Positions 32,694-41,012 of a stretch of 64,000 nucleotides of DNA are shown one piece after another; the first letter of the stretch is position 1; the number at the start of each line of letters is the position of its first letter. The translations under genes and the position numbers were made by a program. This stretch comes from Pseudomonas fluorescens (GTDB lineage: Bacteria; Pseudomonadota; Gammaproteobacteria; Pseudomonadales; Pseudomonadaceae), in NCBI RefSeq assembly GCF_005938625.1, contig NZ_VCNJ01000023.1, forward strand, positions 1 through 64,000, given 5' to 3'. The notes beneath the pieces were generated by a model. That model saw only the letters and a list, made by a program, of their open reading frames with translations. It was not told the DNA's origin and ran no database searches.

Positions 32694-32960
32694 ATGACCC
32701 CTTCCGACCTCAACGAAATGGACGAAGACATCTCTCTGCAAGCCGCCGATTGGTGCATGCGTCTGCACGATGATGACTGTCCGCCGGCTGTACGCGAGGA
32801 TTTCCAGCGCTGGGTACAACTCGACCCGCGCCATGCTTTCGAATACGAAAAAATGCTCGAAATCTGGGATCTCAGCGGCCAATTGCCGGATGAGCCCGAG
32901 ACGGCGAAAAAACTCCTCACCGGTCATGGGCTGGCGCCACAACGCAAGCGTGAAATTTAA
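32694..32960 (+). CDS. lone DUF4880 (FecR N-terminal-like) protein
   Basis: An 88-residue protein that matches only the N-terminal domain of FecR/PupR-type anti-sigma regulators: LQAADWCMRLHDDDCPPAVREDFQRWVQLDPRHAFEYEKM. The FecR transmembrane segment and periplasmic domain are absent, and no ECF sigma factor or TonB receptor is adjacent. It could be a remnant of a cell-surface signalling gene or a small free-standing sigma-binding protein. There is no clear ribosome site, and the ATG lies 15 bases after a terminator, so expression is uncertain. Confidence 0.6.
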   Translation: MTPSDLNEMDEDISLQAADWCMRLHDDDCPPAVREDFQRWVQLDPRHAFEYEKMLEIWDLSGQLPDEPETAKKLLTGHGLAPQRKREI

Positions 32961-33166
32961 GAGTCAGGTTCACCCCGACCTTCCCGCATCCAGAGCTGCA
33001 ACCCGCACTTTTAAAGGCTTTCGCCCCTCTGCATCAGAATTTTATCTTCACATCCCAGCTTAATAATATTTTACCGATATCCCCCCTCTCCCTAGTCTGA
33101 CCTCAAGCCAAACGGACAAGCCAACAGCGGCCCGAATCCCACTGCCTTGCTAGGAAGGATGTAGAG

Positions 33167-34486
33167 ATGACCCCTGAAATAATAAAAACAGACACGCTGA
33201 TCGTGGGTGCCGGCCAAGCGGGCGTGGCAATGAGCGAGCACCTGAGCAAACTCGGTGTGCCGCACCTGGTGCTGGAGCGCAATCGCATTGCCGAACGCTG
33301 GCGCACCGGACGCTGGGACTCACTGGTTGCCAACGGTCCGGCGTGGCACGATCGTTTTCCCGGCCTGGAATTCGATGACGTCGATCCCGACGGGTTCGCC
33401 CCGAAAGAACGTGTAGCCGACTACTTCGAAGCCTACGCGAAGAAATTCAATGCGCCGATCCGCACCGGTGTGGAAGTGAAAAGCGTGGTGCGCAATGTCG
33501 GACGCCCGGGTTTCACTGTCGAGACCTCCGAAGGCGTGATCGAAGCCAGCCGCGTAGTCGCCGCGACCGGGCCGTTTCAGAAACCGGTGATCCCGGCGAT
33601 TGCCCCGCAAGACAAACGTCTGCTGCAAATCCACTCCGCTGACTACCGCAATCCACAGCAATTGCCGGCAGGCGCAGTGCTGGTGGTCGGTGCCGGTTCT
33701 TCCGGCGTACAGATCGCCGATGAACTGCAACGCTCCGGCAAGCAGGTTTATCTGTCGGTCGGCGCCCACGACCGCCCGCCTCGCGCTTACCGCAACCGGG
33801 ATTTCTGCTGGTGGCTGGGTGTGCTCGGCGAGTGGGATCAAGCGGCGATGAAACCCGGTCGCGAGCATGTGACCATCGCGGTCAGCGGCGCCCATGGCGG
33901 TCGCACCATCGATTTCCGTGGTCTGGCCCATCGCGGCATGACCCTGGTCGGCGTCACCGAATCGTTCAATAACGGCGTGGTGACCTTCAAGCAGGATCTG
34001 CTCGGTAACCTCACTCGTGGCGACGAAAACTATCTGGCGTTGCTCGATGCTGCCGACGCCTACATCGAGCGCAACGGTCTGGACCTGCCGGAAGAACCTG
34101 AGGCCCGCGAAACCTATCCGGACCCCGAGTGCGTGAAAAATCCGCTGGCCGATCTGGATTTGGCCAAGGCTGGCGTCACGTCGATCATCTGGGCCACCGG
34201 GTTTGCCGTGGATTATTCGTGGTTGCAGGTCGCGGCGTTCGATGACAAGGGCAAGCCTGTGCATCAGCGCGGCGTGTCGAGCGAGCCGGGGGTGTATTTC
34301 CTCGGGCTGCCGTGGCAGTCGCGCCGGGGTTCGTCATTTATCTGGGGTGTGTGGCACGACGCCAAGCATGTTGCCGATCACATCGCCACCCAGCGCAAGT
34401 ATCTCGACTATCGCGATGCCGAGCAGCGTGAAGCCGCGCTGCATTCGAGCAGCAACAACAAAACCGCCGATACCGTCGACGCTTGA
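33167..34486 (+). CDS. flavin-containing monooxygenase-like NAD(P)/FAD oxidoreductase
   Basis: A 439-residue two-dinucleotide-fold flavoenzyme. The FAD motif is IVGAGQAGVAMSEHL at about 13-27, and the NADPH motif is VVGAGSSGVQIADEL at about 179-193. An IIWATGFAVDYSWL segment near 345 is the ATG motif of this class, and WHDRFPGLEF takes the place of the usual BVMO/FMO signature. It probably hydroxylates or Baeyer-Villiger-oxidises a small molecule. It opens a co-directional cluster with a Rid-family protein, DUF1028 protein and M20 hydrolase, which suggests an amide- or ring-nitrogen substrate. The start follows AGGAAGG. Confidence 0.85.
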   Translation: MTPEIIKTDTLIVGAGQAGVAMSEHLSKLGVPHLVLERNRIAERWRTGRWDSLVANGPAWHDRFPGLEFDDVDPDGFAPKERVADYFEAYAKKFNAPIRTGVEVKSVVRNVGRPGFTVETSEGVIEASRVVAATGPFQKPVIPAIAPQDKRLLQIHSADYRNPQQLPAGAVLVVGAGSSGVQIADELQRSGKQVYLSVGAHDRPPRAYRNRDFCWWLGVLGEWDQAAMKPGREHVTIAVSGAHGGRTIDFRGLAHRGMTLVGVTESFNNGVVTFKQDLLGNLTRGDENYLALLDAADAYIERNGLDLPEEPEARETYPDPECVKNPLADLDLAKAGVTSIIWATGFAVDYSWLQVAAFDDKGKPVHQRGVSSEPGVYFLGLPWQSRRGSSFIWGVWHDAKHVADHIATQRKYLDYRDAEQREAALHSSSNNKTADTVDA

Positions 34487-34544
34487 TTGCCTTTTTCGCT
34501 CCGGCGCCGATTGCGCCGGGGCACGCCATCTTCAGGAGTTTCAC

Positions 34545-34961
34545 ATGAGCCAGCCAACCCACACGCGCATCCGCATGTTCAACACCAAAGACACCTACCC
34601 GAACCAGACGCTGGACAACGATCTGTGCCAGGCCGTTCGCGCCGGCAACACCGTGTATGTGCGCGGTCAGGTCGGCACTGATTTCGACGGCAATCTGATC
34701 GGTCTGGGTGATCCGCGTGCGCAGGCTGAACAGGCCATGCGCAACGTCAAGCAACTGCTGGAAGAAGCCGGCAGCGACATGAGCCATATCGTCAAAACCA
34801 CTACTTACCTGATCGACCCGCGCTATCGCGAGGCGGTGTATGGCGAAGTCGGCAAGTGGCTCAAGGGGGTGTTCCCGATTTCGACCGGACTGGTGGTGTC
34901 GGCGCTGGGGCAGCCGCAGTGGCTGATGGAAATTGATGTGATTGCGGTGATTCCTGAGTAA
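34545..34961 (+). CDS. RidA/YjgF/UK114-superfamily protein
   Basis: A 138-residue trimer-type protein, with NTVYVRGQVGTDFDG, AEQAMRNVKQLLEEAGSD and VKTTTYLIDPRYR typical of the family. The position that holds the catalytic Arg in canonical RidA (R-S/A-x-V-x-V) reads S-T-G-L-V-V here, so it belongs to a Rid subgroup without the imine-deaminase Arg. Such subgroups (Rid4-Rid7) often sit in catabolic operons, where they may handle reactive enamine, aminoacrylate or peracid intermediates. It follows the monooxygenase by 58 bp with an AGGAG ribosome site. Confidence 0.88.
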   Translation: MSQPTHTRIRMFNTKDTYPNQTLDNDLCQAVRAGNTVYVRGQVGTDFDGNLIGLGDPRAQAEQAMRNVKQLLEEAGSDMSHIVKTTTYLIDPRYREAVYGEVGKWLKGVFPISTGLVVSALGQPQWLMEIDVIAVIPE

Positions 34962-34982
34962 GGCATCACACCGAGTCGCGGC

Positions 34983-35049
34983 CTTCGCGAGCAAGCTCGC
35001 TCCCACATTTGGAATGCATTTCATTGTGGGAGCGAGCTTGCTCGCGAAG
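34983..35049. repeat. short REP doublet, CTTCGCGAGCAAGCTCGCTCCCAC type
   Basis: CTTCGCGAGCAAGCTCGCTCCCAC is inverted around TTTGGAATGCATTTCATT. The spacer resembles that of the doublet at 57734-57803 (TTGGAATGCATTCC), so the two may derive from one mobile unit. It lies between two genes of the catabolic operon. Confidence 0.9.
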
Positions 35050-35081
35050 AGGCCAGTCCAGACACACAAGGAGTTCATTAA

Positions 35082-35759
35082 ATGACCTTTTCAATCGCAG
35101 CCCGCTGCGCCGAAACCGGCCAGTTCGGTGTCGCCATCAGTTCCTCCAGCATCGCCGTCGGCGCGCGCTGCCCGTGGCTGCTGCCCGGCGTCGGCGCCGT
35201 GTCGAGCCAGAACATCACCCTGCCGTCCCTCGGCCCGGAAGTCCTCGCGCTGATGGAGCAAGGTCTGGCACCCGACGATGCGCTGGACAAGGTGCTCACG
35301 CGCAACGGCTACAGCCAATATCGGCAGATCACCGCGATCAACCACCTCGGCCAGACCGCACATTTCAGCGGAGCGCAAACCCTCGGCGTGCACAACGCCG
35401 TGACCGGCGAACAATGCGTCGCCGCCGGCAACATGCTCGCCGGGCGTTCGGTGATCGAAGCGATGGTCAGTGCTTTTGAGGACGGCGAAGGTCAACTCGC
35501 CGATCGTTTGCTCAAGGCCCTGCACGCTGCACAAGCGCTCGGTGGCGAAGCCGGCCCGGTGCATTCGGCCGCTGTCGTGGTGGTCGGCGAGCAGACCTGG
35601 CCGATCGTCAACCTGCGCGTCGACTGGGCTGATGAAGACCCGATCGGCCAGCTGCAAAAGCTCTGGGATGCCTACGAACCGCAGCTTCAGGACTACATCG
35701 ACCGCGCCCTCGATCCGGCGAAAGCGCCGGGCTATGGCGTGGCCGGGGACGAGCGATGA
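35082..35759 (+). CDS. DUF1028-family protein (Ntn-hydrolase-like)
   Basis: A 225-residue protein with the family's MTFSIAARCAETGQFGVAISSSSIAVGARCPW opening and GAVSSQN. DUF1028 proteins have an Ntn-hydrolase-like fold and are suspected amidohydrolases, but no activity is firmly established for this branch. They often travel with Rid proteins and M20 deacylases, as here. The stop overlaps the start of the M20 gene by four bases (ATGA), so the two are translationally coupled. Part of the monooxygenase cluster. Confidence 0.88.
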   Translation: MTFSIAARCAETGQFGVAISSSSIAVGARCPWLLPGVGAVSSQNITLPSLGPEVLALMEQGLAPDDALDKVLTRNGYSQYRQITAINHLGQTAHFSGAQTLGVHNAVTGEQCVAAGNMLAGRSVIEAMVSAFEDGEGQLADRLLKALHAAQALGGEAGPVHSAAVVVVGEQTWPIVNLRVDWADEDPIGQLQKLWDAYEPQLQDYIDRALDPAKAPGYGVAGDER

Positions 35760-36904
35760 ACAGCGTCGAGTTGCTCAAGGCGCTGGTGGCGTTCGACACC
35801 ACCAGCCGTGAATCCAACTTGCAATTGATCGAATTCGTCCGCGACTACCTCGCGGGTTTCGACGTGCCGTGTGCGCTGATCTATAACGATGAGCGCAGCA
35901 AAGCCAACCTGTTCGCCACGATCGGCCCGCAGGATCAACCAGGCATTGTGCTGTCCGGGCACACTGATGTGGTGCCGGTCGATGGCCAGCCGTGGACGCT
36001 GCCGCCGTTCGAACTGACCGAGCGCGACGGCAAACTGTTTGGCCGCGGTACCGCGGACATGAAGGGTTATATCGCTTGCGTGCTAGCCCTGGTGCCGTCG
36101 CTGGTTAAAACGCCGCTGCGCATGCCGGTGCACATTGCCCTGTCTTATGACGAAGAAGTCGGCTGCCTCGGCGTGCGCTCGTTGCTTGAGGTCTTGCAGC
36201 AACGCCCGGTCAAGCCGTTGCTGTGCATCATCGGCGAGCCGACCGAGCTGAAACCGGTGCTCGGCCACAAGGGCAAACTGGCAATGCGCTGCGATGTGCA
36301 CGGCCATCCGTGCCATTCGGCCTATGCGCCACTCGGCGTCAATGCCATCGAATACGCCGCCGAACTGATCGGCGAACTGGGTCGGCTCGGCCAGCAGTTG
36401 AAAGCGCCGGAGCATCACGATGCGCGCTTCGATCCGCCCTACAGCACGGTGCAAACCGGGGTGATCAGCGGCGGCAAAGCCTTGAACATCGTGCCTGCCG
36501 ATTGCCGTTTCGACTTCGAAATCCGCGCCCTGCCCTCGCAAGATCCGGCCCTCGTCGCCGAAGCACTGAAAGCCTACGCCGAACGCGAAGTGTTGCCGCG
36601 TATGCGCGCGGTCAGTGCGCAGAGTGATATCCGCTTCAGCGCCTTGTCGGCGTATCCGGGGTTGGCCACCGATGCGCAAAGCCAGGCGGCGGAATTGATT
36701 TCAGCGTTCTGCGGCTCAAAGGATTTCGGCACTGTAGCGTTTGGTACAGAAGGTGGACTGTTCGATGCGGTGGGCATTCCCACTGTGATCTGCGGCCCCG
36801 GCAGCATGGACCAGGGCCACAAGCCCGACGAGTTTGTCAGCCTCGATCAGTTGCGGGCGTGCGATGCCATGCTGCAACGGATGCTGGCGTTTATCAGCCT
36901 CTGA
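35756..36904 (+). CDS. M20-family deacylase annotated as acetylornithine deacetylase-like
   Basis: A 382-residue metallohydrolase of the ArgE/DapE group. Zinc ligands and catalytic residues are visible: LSGHTDVVPVDG, GRGTADMKGY, YDEEVGCLG (Glu-Glu), GEPTELK and the late His in GPGSMDQGHKPDEF. It should hydrolyse an N-acyl amino acid or a similar amide. Because it is embedded in a catabolic cluster and coupled to DUF1028, a role in arginine synthesis is unlikely. The physiological substrate is probably an intermediate generated by the upstream monooxygenase and hydrolase; this is inference. Confidence 0.88.
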   Translation: MNSVELLKALVAFDTTSRESNLQLIEFVRDYLAGFDVPCALIYNDERSKANLFATIGPQDQPGIVLSGHTDVVPVDGQPWTLPPFELTERDGKLFGRGTADMKGYIACVLALVPSLVKTPLRMPVHIALSYDEEVGCLGVRSLLEVLQQRPVKPLLCIIGEPTELKPVLGHKGKLAMRCDVHGHPCHSAYAPLGVNAIEYAAELIGELGRLGQQLKAPEHHDARFDPPYSTVQTGVISGGKALNIVPADCRFDFEIRALPSQDPALVAEALKAYAEREVLPRMRAVSAQSDIRFSALSAYPGLATDAQSQAAELISAFCGSKDFGTVAFGTEGGLFDAVGIPTVICGPGSMDQGHKPDEFVSLDQLRACDAMLQRMLAFISL

Positions 36905-36922
36905 CCAGCGGCTCGACGGCAC

Positions 36923-37834
36923 TCACGAGTGCAGTCGGGCCAACTCTTCGCGGCAATGATCGACAAACAACTGCGCCGGTTTGGTCAGTTGCACCCGGCG
37001 CAGCCAGGCCGCCGACAATCCCGAACCGGTGACGTTTTCCGCCAGAGGCACACAGACGACTTGCTGGCCGTCGTAGGTGTAGTCGCTGAATGGTTTGGTC
37101 ACCAGAATCGAAAAGCCGAAACCGTTGCCGACCATGCCGCGCACCATTTCGATCGACGGTGAGCTGAAGACGATATTCGGCGTCAGCCCGCGCTCTTCGA
37201 AGATGCTCACGAAATAGGTGCGGCTCGGCACTACATCGAGCAGGATCATCGGCTCCAGCACCAGATCATCCAGCGAGACCTTGGCCTGTTGCGCGAAGCG
37301 ATGGCTGGACGGCAGCAACGCATATGGCTGTTGCGGCGGCATCAGCGGCGTGGTTTCGATGGTGCTGTCGAGGTCGTGTTCGAACAGCATCGCCACATCG
37401 ATGCTGCCAGCGGTCAGGGCCTGCACCAGCTCTTGTTGCTCGCCATCACGAATGCGGATTTCCACCCCCGGCCAGCGCGCCTTGAACCCGGCGATCAGGC
37501 GCGGCAGGTACAGCGGCGCGACGGTTTCGAAACAGCCGATATCGATCTGCCCCGCCACCACGTCGTTGTCGGCCAAGGCGTTCTGTTCGAACTCATGGGC
37601 CACCCGCAGCAGTTCCAGCGCCTTGCGATAGAACCGCGAGCCACTGGGCGTCAGCGAAACTCCTTGCGCGTGGTGACGAATGAACAGCTGCACACCGAAG
37701 CTTTCTTCCAGGTGTTTGATCGCGGTGGAAACCGACGGCTGCGCGATGTACAGCTTGCGCGAGGCCTCGGCGACGCTGCCGCAGTCGGCGGTAGTGACGA
37801 AGTACTTGAGCTGGCGCAGGTTGTAGGCGGCCAT
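36923..37834 (-). CDS. LysR-family regulator of the monooxygenase/permease cluster
   Basis: A 303-residue LysR protein. The N-terminal helix-turn-helix is seen in LRQLKYFVTTADCGSVAEASRKLYIAQPSVSTAIKHLEESFG, and a LysR substrate-binding domain runs from about 90 to the end. I chose the ATG at 37834, which has GGAG eight bases upstream; the longer frame to 37984 adds 50 unconserved residues. It lies between the M20 gene (convergent) and the NCS1 permease (divergent), which places it as regulator of the permease and perhaps of the whole cluster. Confidence 0.88.
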   Translation of the reverse strand: MAAYNLRQLKYFVTTADCGSVAEASRKLYIAQPSVSTAIKHLEESFGVQLFIRHHAQGVSLTPSGSRFYRKALELLRVAHEFEQNALADNDVVAGQIDIGCFETVAPLYLPRLIAGFKARWPGVEIRIRDGEQQELVQALTAGSIDVAMLFEHDLDSTIETTPLMPPQQPYALLPSSHRFAQQAKVSLDDLVLEPMILLDVVPSRTYFVSIFEERGLTPNIVFSSPSIEMVRGMVGNGFGFSILVTKPFSDYTYDGQQVVCVPLAENVTGSGLSAAWLRRVQLTKPAQLFVDHCREELARLHS

Positions 37835-38069
37835 GTGAGTCTCCAAAAGAGCGCGGGTGTTCGCCCTGTTTCCCTGGCGCACGATCAGGTTTGAACATAC
37901 CGGACGCCCGCGCCATCCGAAGCATATTTTTTTTAAGGTCTGAAGCAACAAACTTACTAATTTATCTATCCCGACGCTTTGCACATGATCACTTCAACAA
38001 GAAATGCGCCGCCCGTGCCGGCGCTTGCCGAAGTACGTCCACGTACTCATCCTTGCCTTGGAGTTCGTC

Positions 38070-39485
38070 ATGGCTACCCCTGCAGCATCCTCCGCTCCGC
38101 TGATTGAAAAACACACGATAGGATACGTGCCCCCCGAAGATCGCCACGGAAAGGTCAGGGATCTGTTCACGCTCTGGTTCGGCGGCAACATCGCGCCGTT
38201 GCCCATCGTCACCGGTGCGCTGGGCGTGCAGTTGTTTCACTTGAATCTGCTCTGGGGCATCGTCGCGATTCTCGTCGGCCACCTGGTCGGCGGTGTGCTG
38301 ATGGCGCTGCACTCGGCGCAAGGCCCGCAGATGGGTATTCCGCAGATGATCCAGAGCCGCGCGCAGTTCGGCTCTCTCGGCGCGTTGCTGGTGGTGTTGA
38401 TTGCCGGCGTCATGTACATCGGCTTTTTCGCCTCAAACATCGTGCTGGCCGGCAAGTCGTTGCACGGCGTGGTCGACAGCGTTCCAGTGCCGGTCGGCAT
38501 CGTCATCGGTGCGTTCGGCTCGGGGATCATCGGCATCATCGGCTACCGCTTCATCCATGTGCTCAACCGCATTGGCACCTGGGTGCTGGGGATCGGCATC
38601 GTCGTCGGTTTCGGCTACATCTTCACCCACATTCAGACTGACGATTTCCTCACTCGCGGCAGCTTCAACCTGTCCGGTTGGCTGGCAACGGTGTCATTGG
38701 CGGCGTTGTGGCAGATCGCGTTTGCACCCTACGTGTCCGACTATTCGCGTTACTTGCCGGCCGATGTCAAAGTCTCGTCGACGTTCTGGACGACCTATCT
38801 GGGTTCGGCGCTCGGTTCGAGTCTGGCATTCATCTTCGGTGCCGTCGCCGTGCTCGCCACACCGGTGGGCATGGACACCATGGACGCAGTAAAACTCGCC
38901 ACCGGCTCTATTGGCCCGCTGATGCTGGTGCTGTTCCTGCTCAGCGTGATCAGCCACAACGCCCTCAACCTGTACGGCGCGGTGTTGTCGTTGATCACCC
39001 TGGTACAGACTTTCGCCTACCGCTGGATTCCTACCGCCAAGAGCCGCGCGGTAATCTCGATCATCGTCTTGCTGGCCTGCTGCTTTGCCGCCGTCGGCGC
39101 CTCGAAAGACTTTATCGGCCACTTCGTCGACATGGTGCTGGTGTTGCTGGTAGTGCTGGTGCCGTGGACGGCGATCAACCTGATCGACTTCTATGCGATC
39201 CACAAAGGCCAGTACGACATCCAGTCGATCTTCCAGGTCGACGGCGGCATCTACGGTCGCTACAACCCGCAGGCGTTGCTGGCTTACGCGATCGGCATCG
39301 CCGTGCAGATCCCGTTCATGAACACGCCGCTGTACGTCGGCCCGGTGTCGGCGCACATCAATGGCGCGGATCTGTCATGGCTGGTGGGGTTGCTGGTGAC
39401 CTCGCCGTTGTATTTCTGGCTGGCTAACCGCGACACGTCTTATCGTCGGCGGATGATGGGCGGGAAACTGGCGAGCAGTCTGTAA
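38070..39485 (+). CDS. NCS1 nucleobase permease (cytosine permease family), copy 2
   Basis: A 471-residue transporter with about twelve membrane segments, clearly paralogous to the permease at 8638-10050. Shared stretches include PPEDRHGK/PLAERHGK, RDLFTLWF, NIAPLPIVTGA, FLTRGSFNLSGWLATVSL, YVSDYSRYLPAD and ISHNALNLYGAVLS. It should import a purine-, pyrimidine- or hydantoin-like compound. The ATG at 38070 has a TTGGAG ribosome site. It is divergent from the LysR regulator, so substrate uptake is probably induced with the monooxygenase cluster. Confidence 0.9.
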   Translation: MATPAASSAPLIEKHTIGYVPPEDRHGKVRDLFTLWFGGNIAPLPIVTGALGVQLFHLNLLWGIVAILVGHLVGGVLMALHSAQGPQMGIPQMIQSRAQFGSLGALLVVLIAGVMYIGFFASNIVLAGKSLHGVVDSVPVPVGIVIGAFGSGIIGIIGYRFIHVLNRIGTWVLGIGIVVGFGYIFTHIQTDDFLTRGSFNLSGWLATVSLAALWQIAFAPYVSDYSRYLPADVKVSSTFWTTYLGSALGSSLAFIFGAVAVLATPVGMDTMDAVKLATGSIGPLMLVLFLLSVISHNALNLYGAVLSLITLVQTFAYRWIPTAKSRAVISIIVLLACCFAAVGASKDFIGHFVDMVLVLLVVLVPWTAINLIDFYAIHKGQYDIQSIFQVDGGIYGRYNPQALLAYAIGIAVQIPFMNTPLYVGPVSAHINGADLSWLVGLLVTSPLYFWLANRDTSYRRRMMGGKLASSL

Positions 39486-39506
39486 ACGGCTTTTTCTGAA
39501 CGCACC

Positions 39507-39543
39507 AAGGGCCGGAACGCTATGCAGCGATCCGACCCTTTTT
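39507..39543. terminator. probable terminator between convergent genes
   Basis: AAGGGCCGGA and TCCGACCCTTTTT pair with one mismatch around a 12-14-base loop, followed by T-rich sequence. It lies between the permease and the convergent NmrA-like gene. Confidence 0.55.
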
Positions 39544-39551
39544 CGTTACCT

Positions 39552-40415
39552 TCAGATGAAGCGCTGGCGGTGCTCCTCGATGAATTGCGCCGGCGTCTGC
39601 AATGGCTGGCCGATGATCGCGGCACCTGTGTCGTCGAGTCCTTCCAGACGCTTTTCGCGCTGGTCGATTTTCACCGCGTTGAAGTGCACGGCAAACGCTG
39701 GATCAGCATCGACGCCGAGCAGCCGCACAAACTCTTCGACTTCCACCTGTTCGAAACGCACTTCCTTGCCCAACGTGCTGCCCAACAGCGCGGCGAGTTC
39801 GCGGTGGCTGTACTCGATCGGGCCGTGCAGCGCATAGGCCTGACCGCCATGGCCGGCAGGCTTGAGCAGAACATTGGTCACCACCAGCGCGATGTCACTC
39901 GCGGCCATGGGCGCAAAACGGCTGTCGGCGTCGAACGGTGTCAGGTAGCGTCCGTCGCGAATAAAGTCGGCGATGTAGAGCATCCATTGGGCGAAGAACG
40001 TCACGCGCAGATGCGTGGATGGAATGCCCGACCAAGTGAAAATCTGTTCCGACATCCAATGGTTCAACGTCGCCTGACTGCGCGCATCGGGCCGCGATTG
40101 TTTGTGCGACATGTTGACGATGTGCTTGACCCCCTGTTCCTTCGCGGCTTGAGCAAACAGCGCCGCCGCTTCGACCAGACCATCGCTCAACGGATAGCAA
40201 AAGTAGGCACCGTCCACCCCTTCCATGGCCGGGCGCAACGACTTGAGGTCGCGCAAGTTACCGAGGTGAATCTCGGCGCCCATGTCCTTGAGCTTTTGCG
40301 AGCGTTCATCCTCGCGACGCACCAGGGCCTTGACCTGGTGGCCGCGCTCAAGCAGGGCTTTGACGGTTGGCGCGCCAGTGTCGCCGGTAGAACCTGTTAT
40401 CAAAAACGTACTCAT
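39552..40415 (-). CDS. NmrA/NAD(P)-binding atypical SDR protein
   Basis: A 287-residue Rossmann protein. It starts MSTFLITGSTGDTGAPTVKALLERGH, with the nucleotide-binding G-x-x-G-x-x-G motif at residues 8-14, and continues with GAEIHLGNLRDLKSLRPAMEGVDG, typical of NmrA-like atypical SDRs such as quinone oxidoreductase 2 (QorB). It may reduce a quinone or sense the NADP state. A CTGGAGA ribosome site supports the ATG at 40415. It is the last gene of a three-gene minus-strand operon behind carbonic anhydrase (34 bp gap) and an SDR. Confidence 0.85.
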   Translation of the reverse strand: MSTFLITGSTGDTGAPTVKALLERGHQVKALVRREDERSQKLKDMGAEIHLGNLRDLKSLRPAMEGVDGAYFCYPLSDGLVEAAALFAQAAKEQGVKHIVNMSHKQSRPDARSQATLNHWMSEQIFTWSGIPSTHLRVTFFAQWMLYIADFIRDGRYLTPFDADSRFAPMAASDIALVVTNVLLKPAGHGGQAYALHGPIEYSHRELAALLGSTLGKEVRFEQVEVEEFVRLLGVDADPAFAVHFNAVKIDQREKRLEGLDDTGAAIIGQPLQTPAQFIEEHRQRFI

Positions 40416-40449
40416 CGTATTTCTCCAGTTCAACGTTATGAAAGTTCTG

Positions 40450-40986
40450 CTAAGGGCGCAGGCGGCTGGCCGGCACCACGGTCTCGACGAGCCCCGTCGC
40501 GACGTCGTAGACCAGACCGCTGACACTGAAACCAGCAGGCAACTGTGGGTTGGCTTGCAGCGCCGCGACATCGATGGCAACGGCCATATGCGGGTCGCTA
40601 ATCGCCAGTGCCGGTAATTGCTCCTCGGCTACGCCCATGTATTGCGCCAGCAGCGCCGGTGCGTGGTGCAGGCAACCGCGAATGCCGCAGTCGGTGTGGT
40701 GCAGGATGATCAGGTGCCAGCCCTCACCGAGCGGCGCACCGCCGGCCTGAGAAACGCGGCCCAGGATCGTCAGGGTTTCAAACAGTGCCGGGGTGACTCG
40801 TCCCCCGACATTGCGGATCACCGCGGCCTCGCCGGGTTGCAGGCCGAGCACCTCCACCGGGTCGACACGCGGATCGACGCATCCGACGATCAGCGTGCGC
40901 TGTGAAGGAATGATCTTCAGTTCGGCCGAGAAGCCGCTGGCGGCAAACGCAGCATTGCGTTCGAGCAGGGTTTGCAGGAAGTCCAT
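40450..40986 (-). CDS. beta-class carbonic anhydrase-like protein
   Basis: A 178-residue protein with zinc-site motifs of beta-carbonic anhydrases: Cys36 with the Asp38/Arg40 dyad in GCVDPR, and His97/Cys100 in HHTDCG. It is shorter than typical members but the core is complete. It should interconvert CO2 and bicarbonate, though homologues in this context are unstudied. A GAGG ribosome site lies six bases before the ATG. It lies in an operon with the SDR (26 bp upstream) and NmrA-like genes, under the likely control of the divergent LysR at 41922. Confidence 0.82.
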   Translation of the reverse strand: MDFLQTLLERNAAFAASGFSAELKIIPSQRTLIVGCVDPRVDPVEVLGLQPGEAAVIRNVGGRVTPALFETLTILGRVSQAGGAPLGEGWHLIILHHTDCGIRGCLHHAPALLAQYMGVAEEQLPALAISDPHMAVAIDVAALQANPQLPAGFSVSGLVYDVATGLVETVVPASRLRP

Positions 40987-41012
40987 GGCACACCTCGATC
41001 AAGGATGGGCAA

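Noticed and set aside
35756..36904. Arginine biosynthesis argE
   Set aside because: The M20 gene is overlapped by DUF1028 and embedded in a catabolic cluster, and Pseudomonas normally uses the acetyl cycle (ArgJ), so a biosynthetic role is unlikely.
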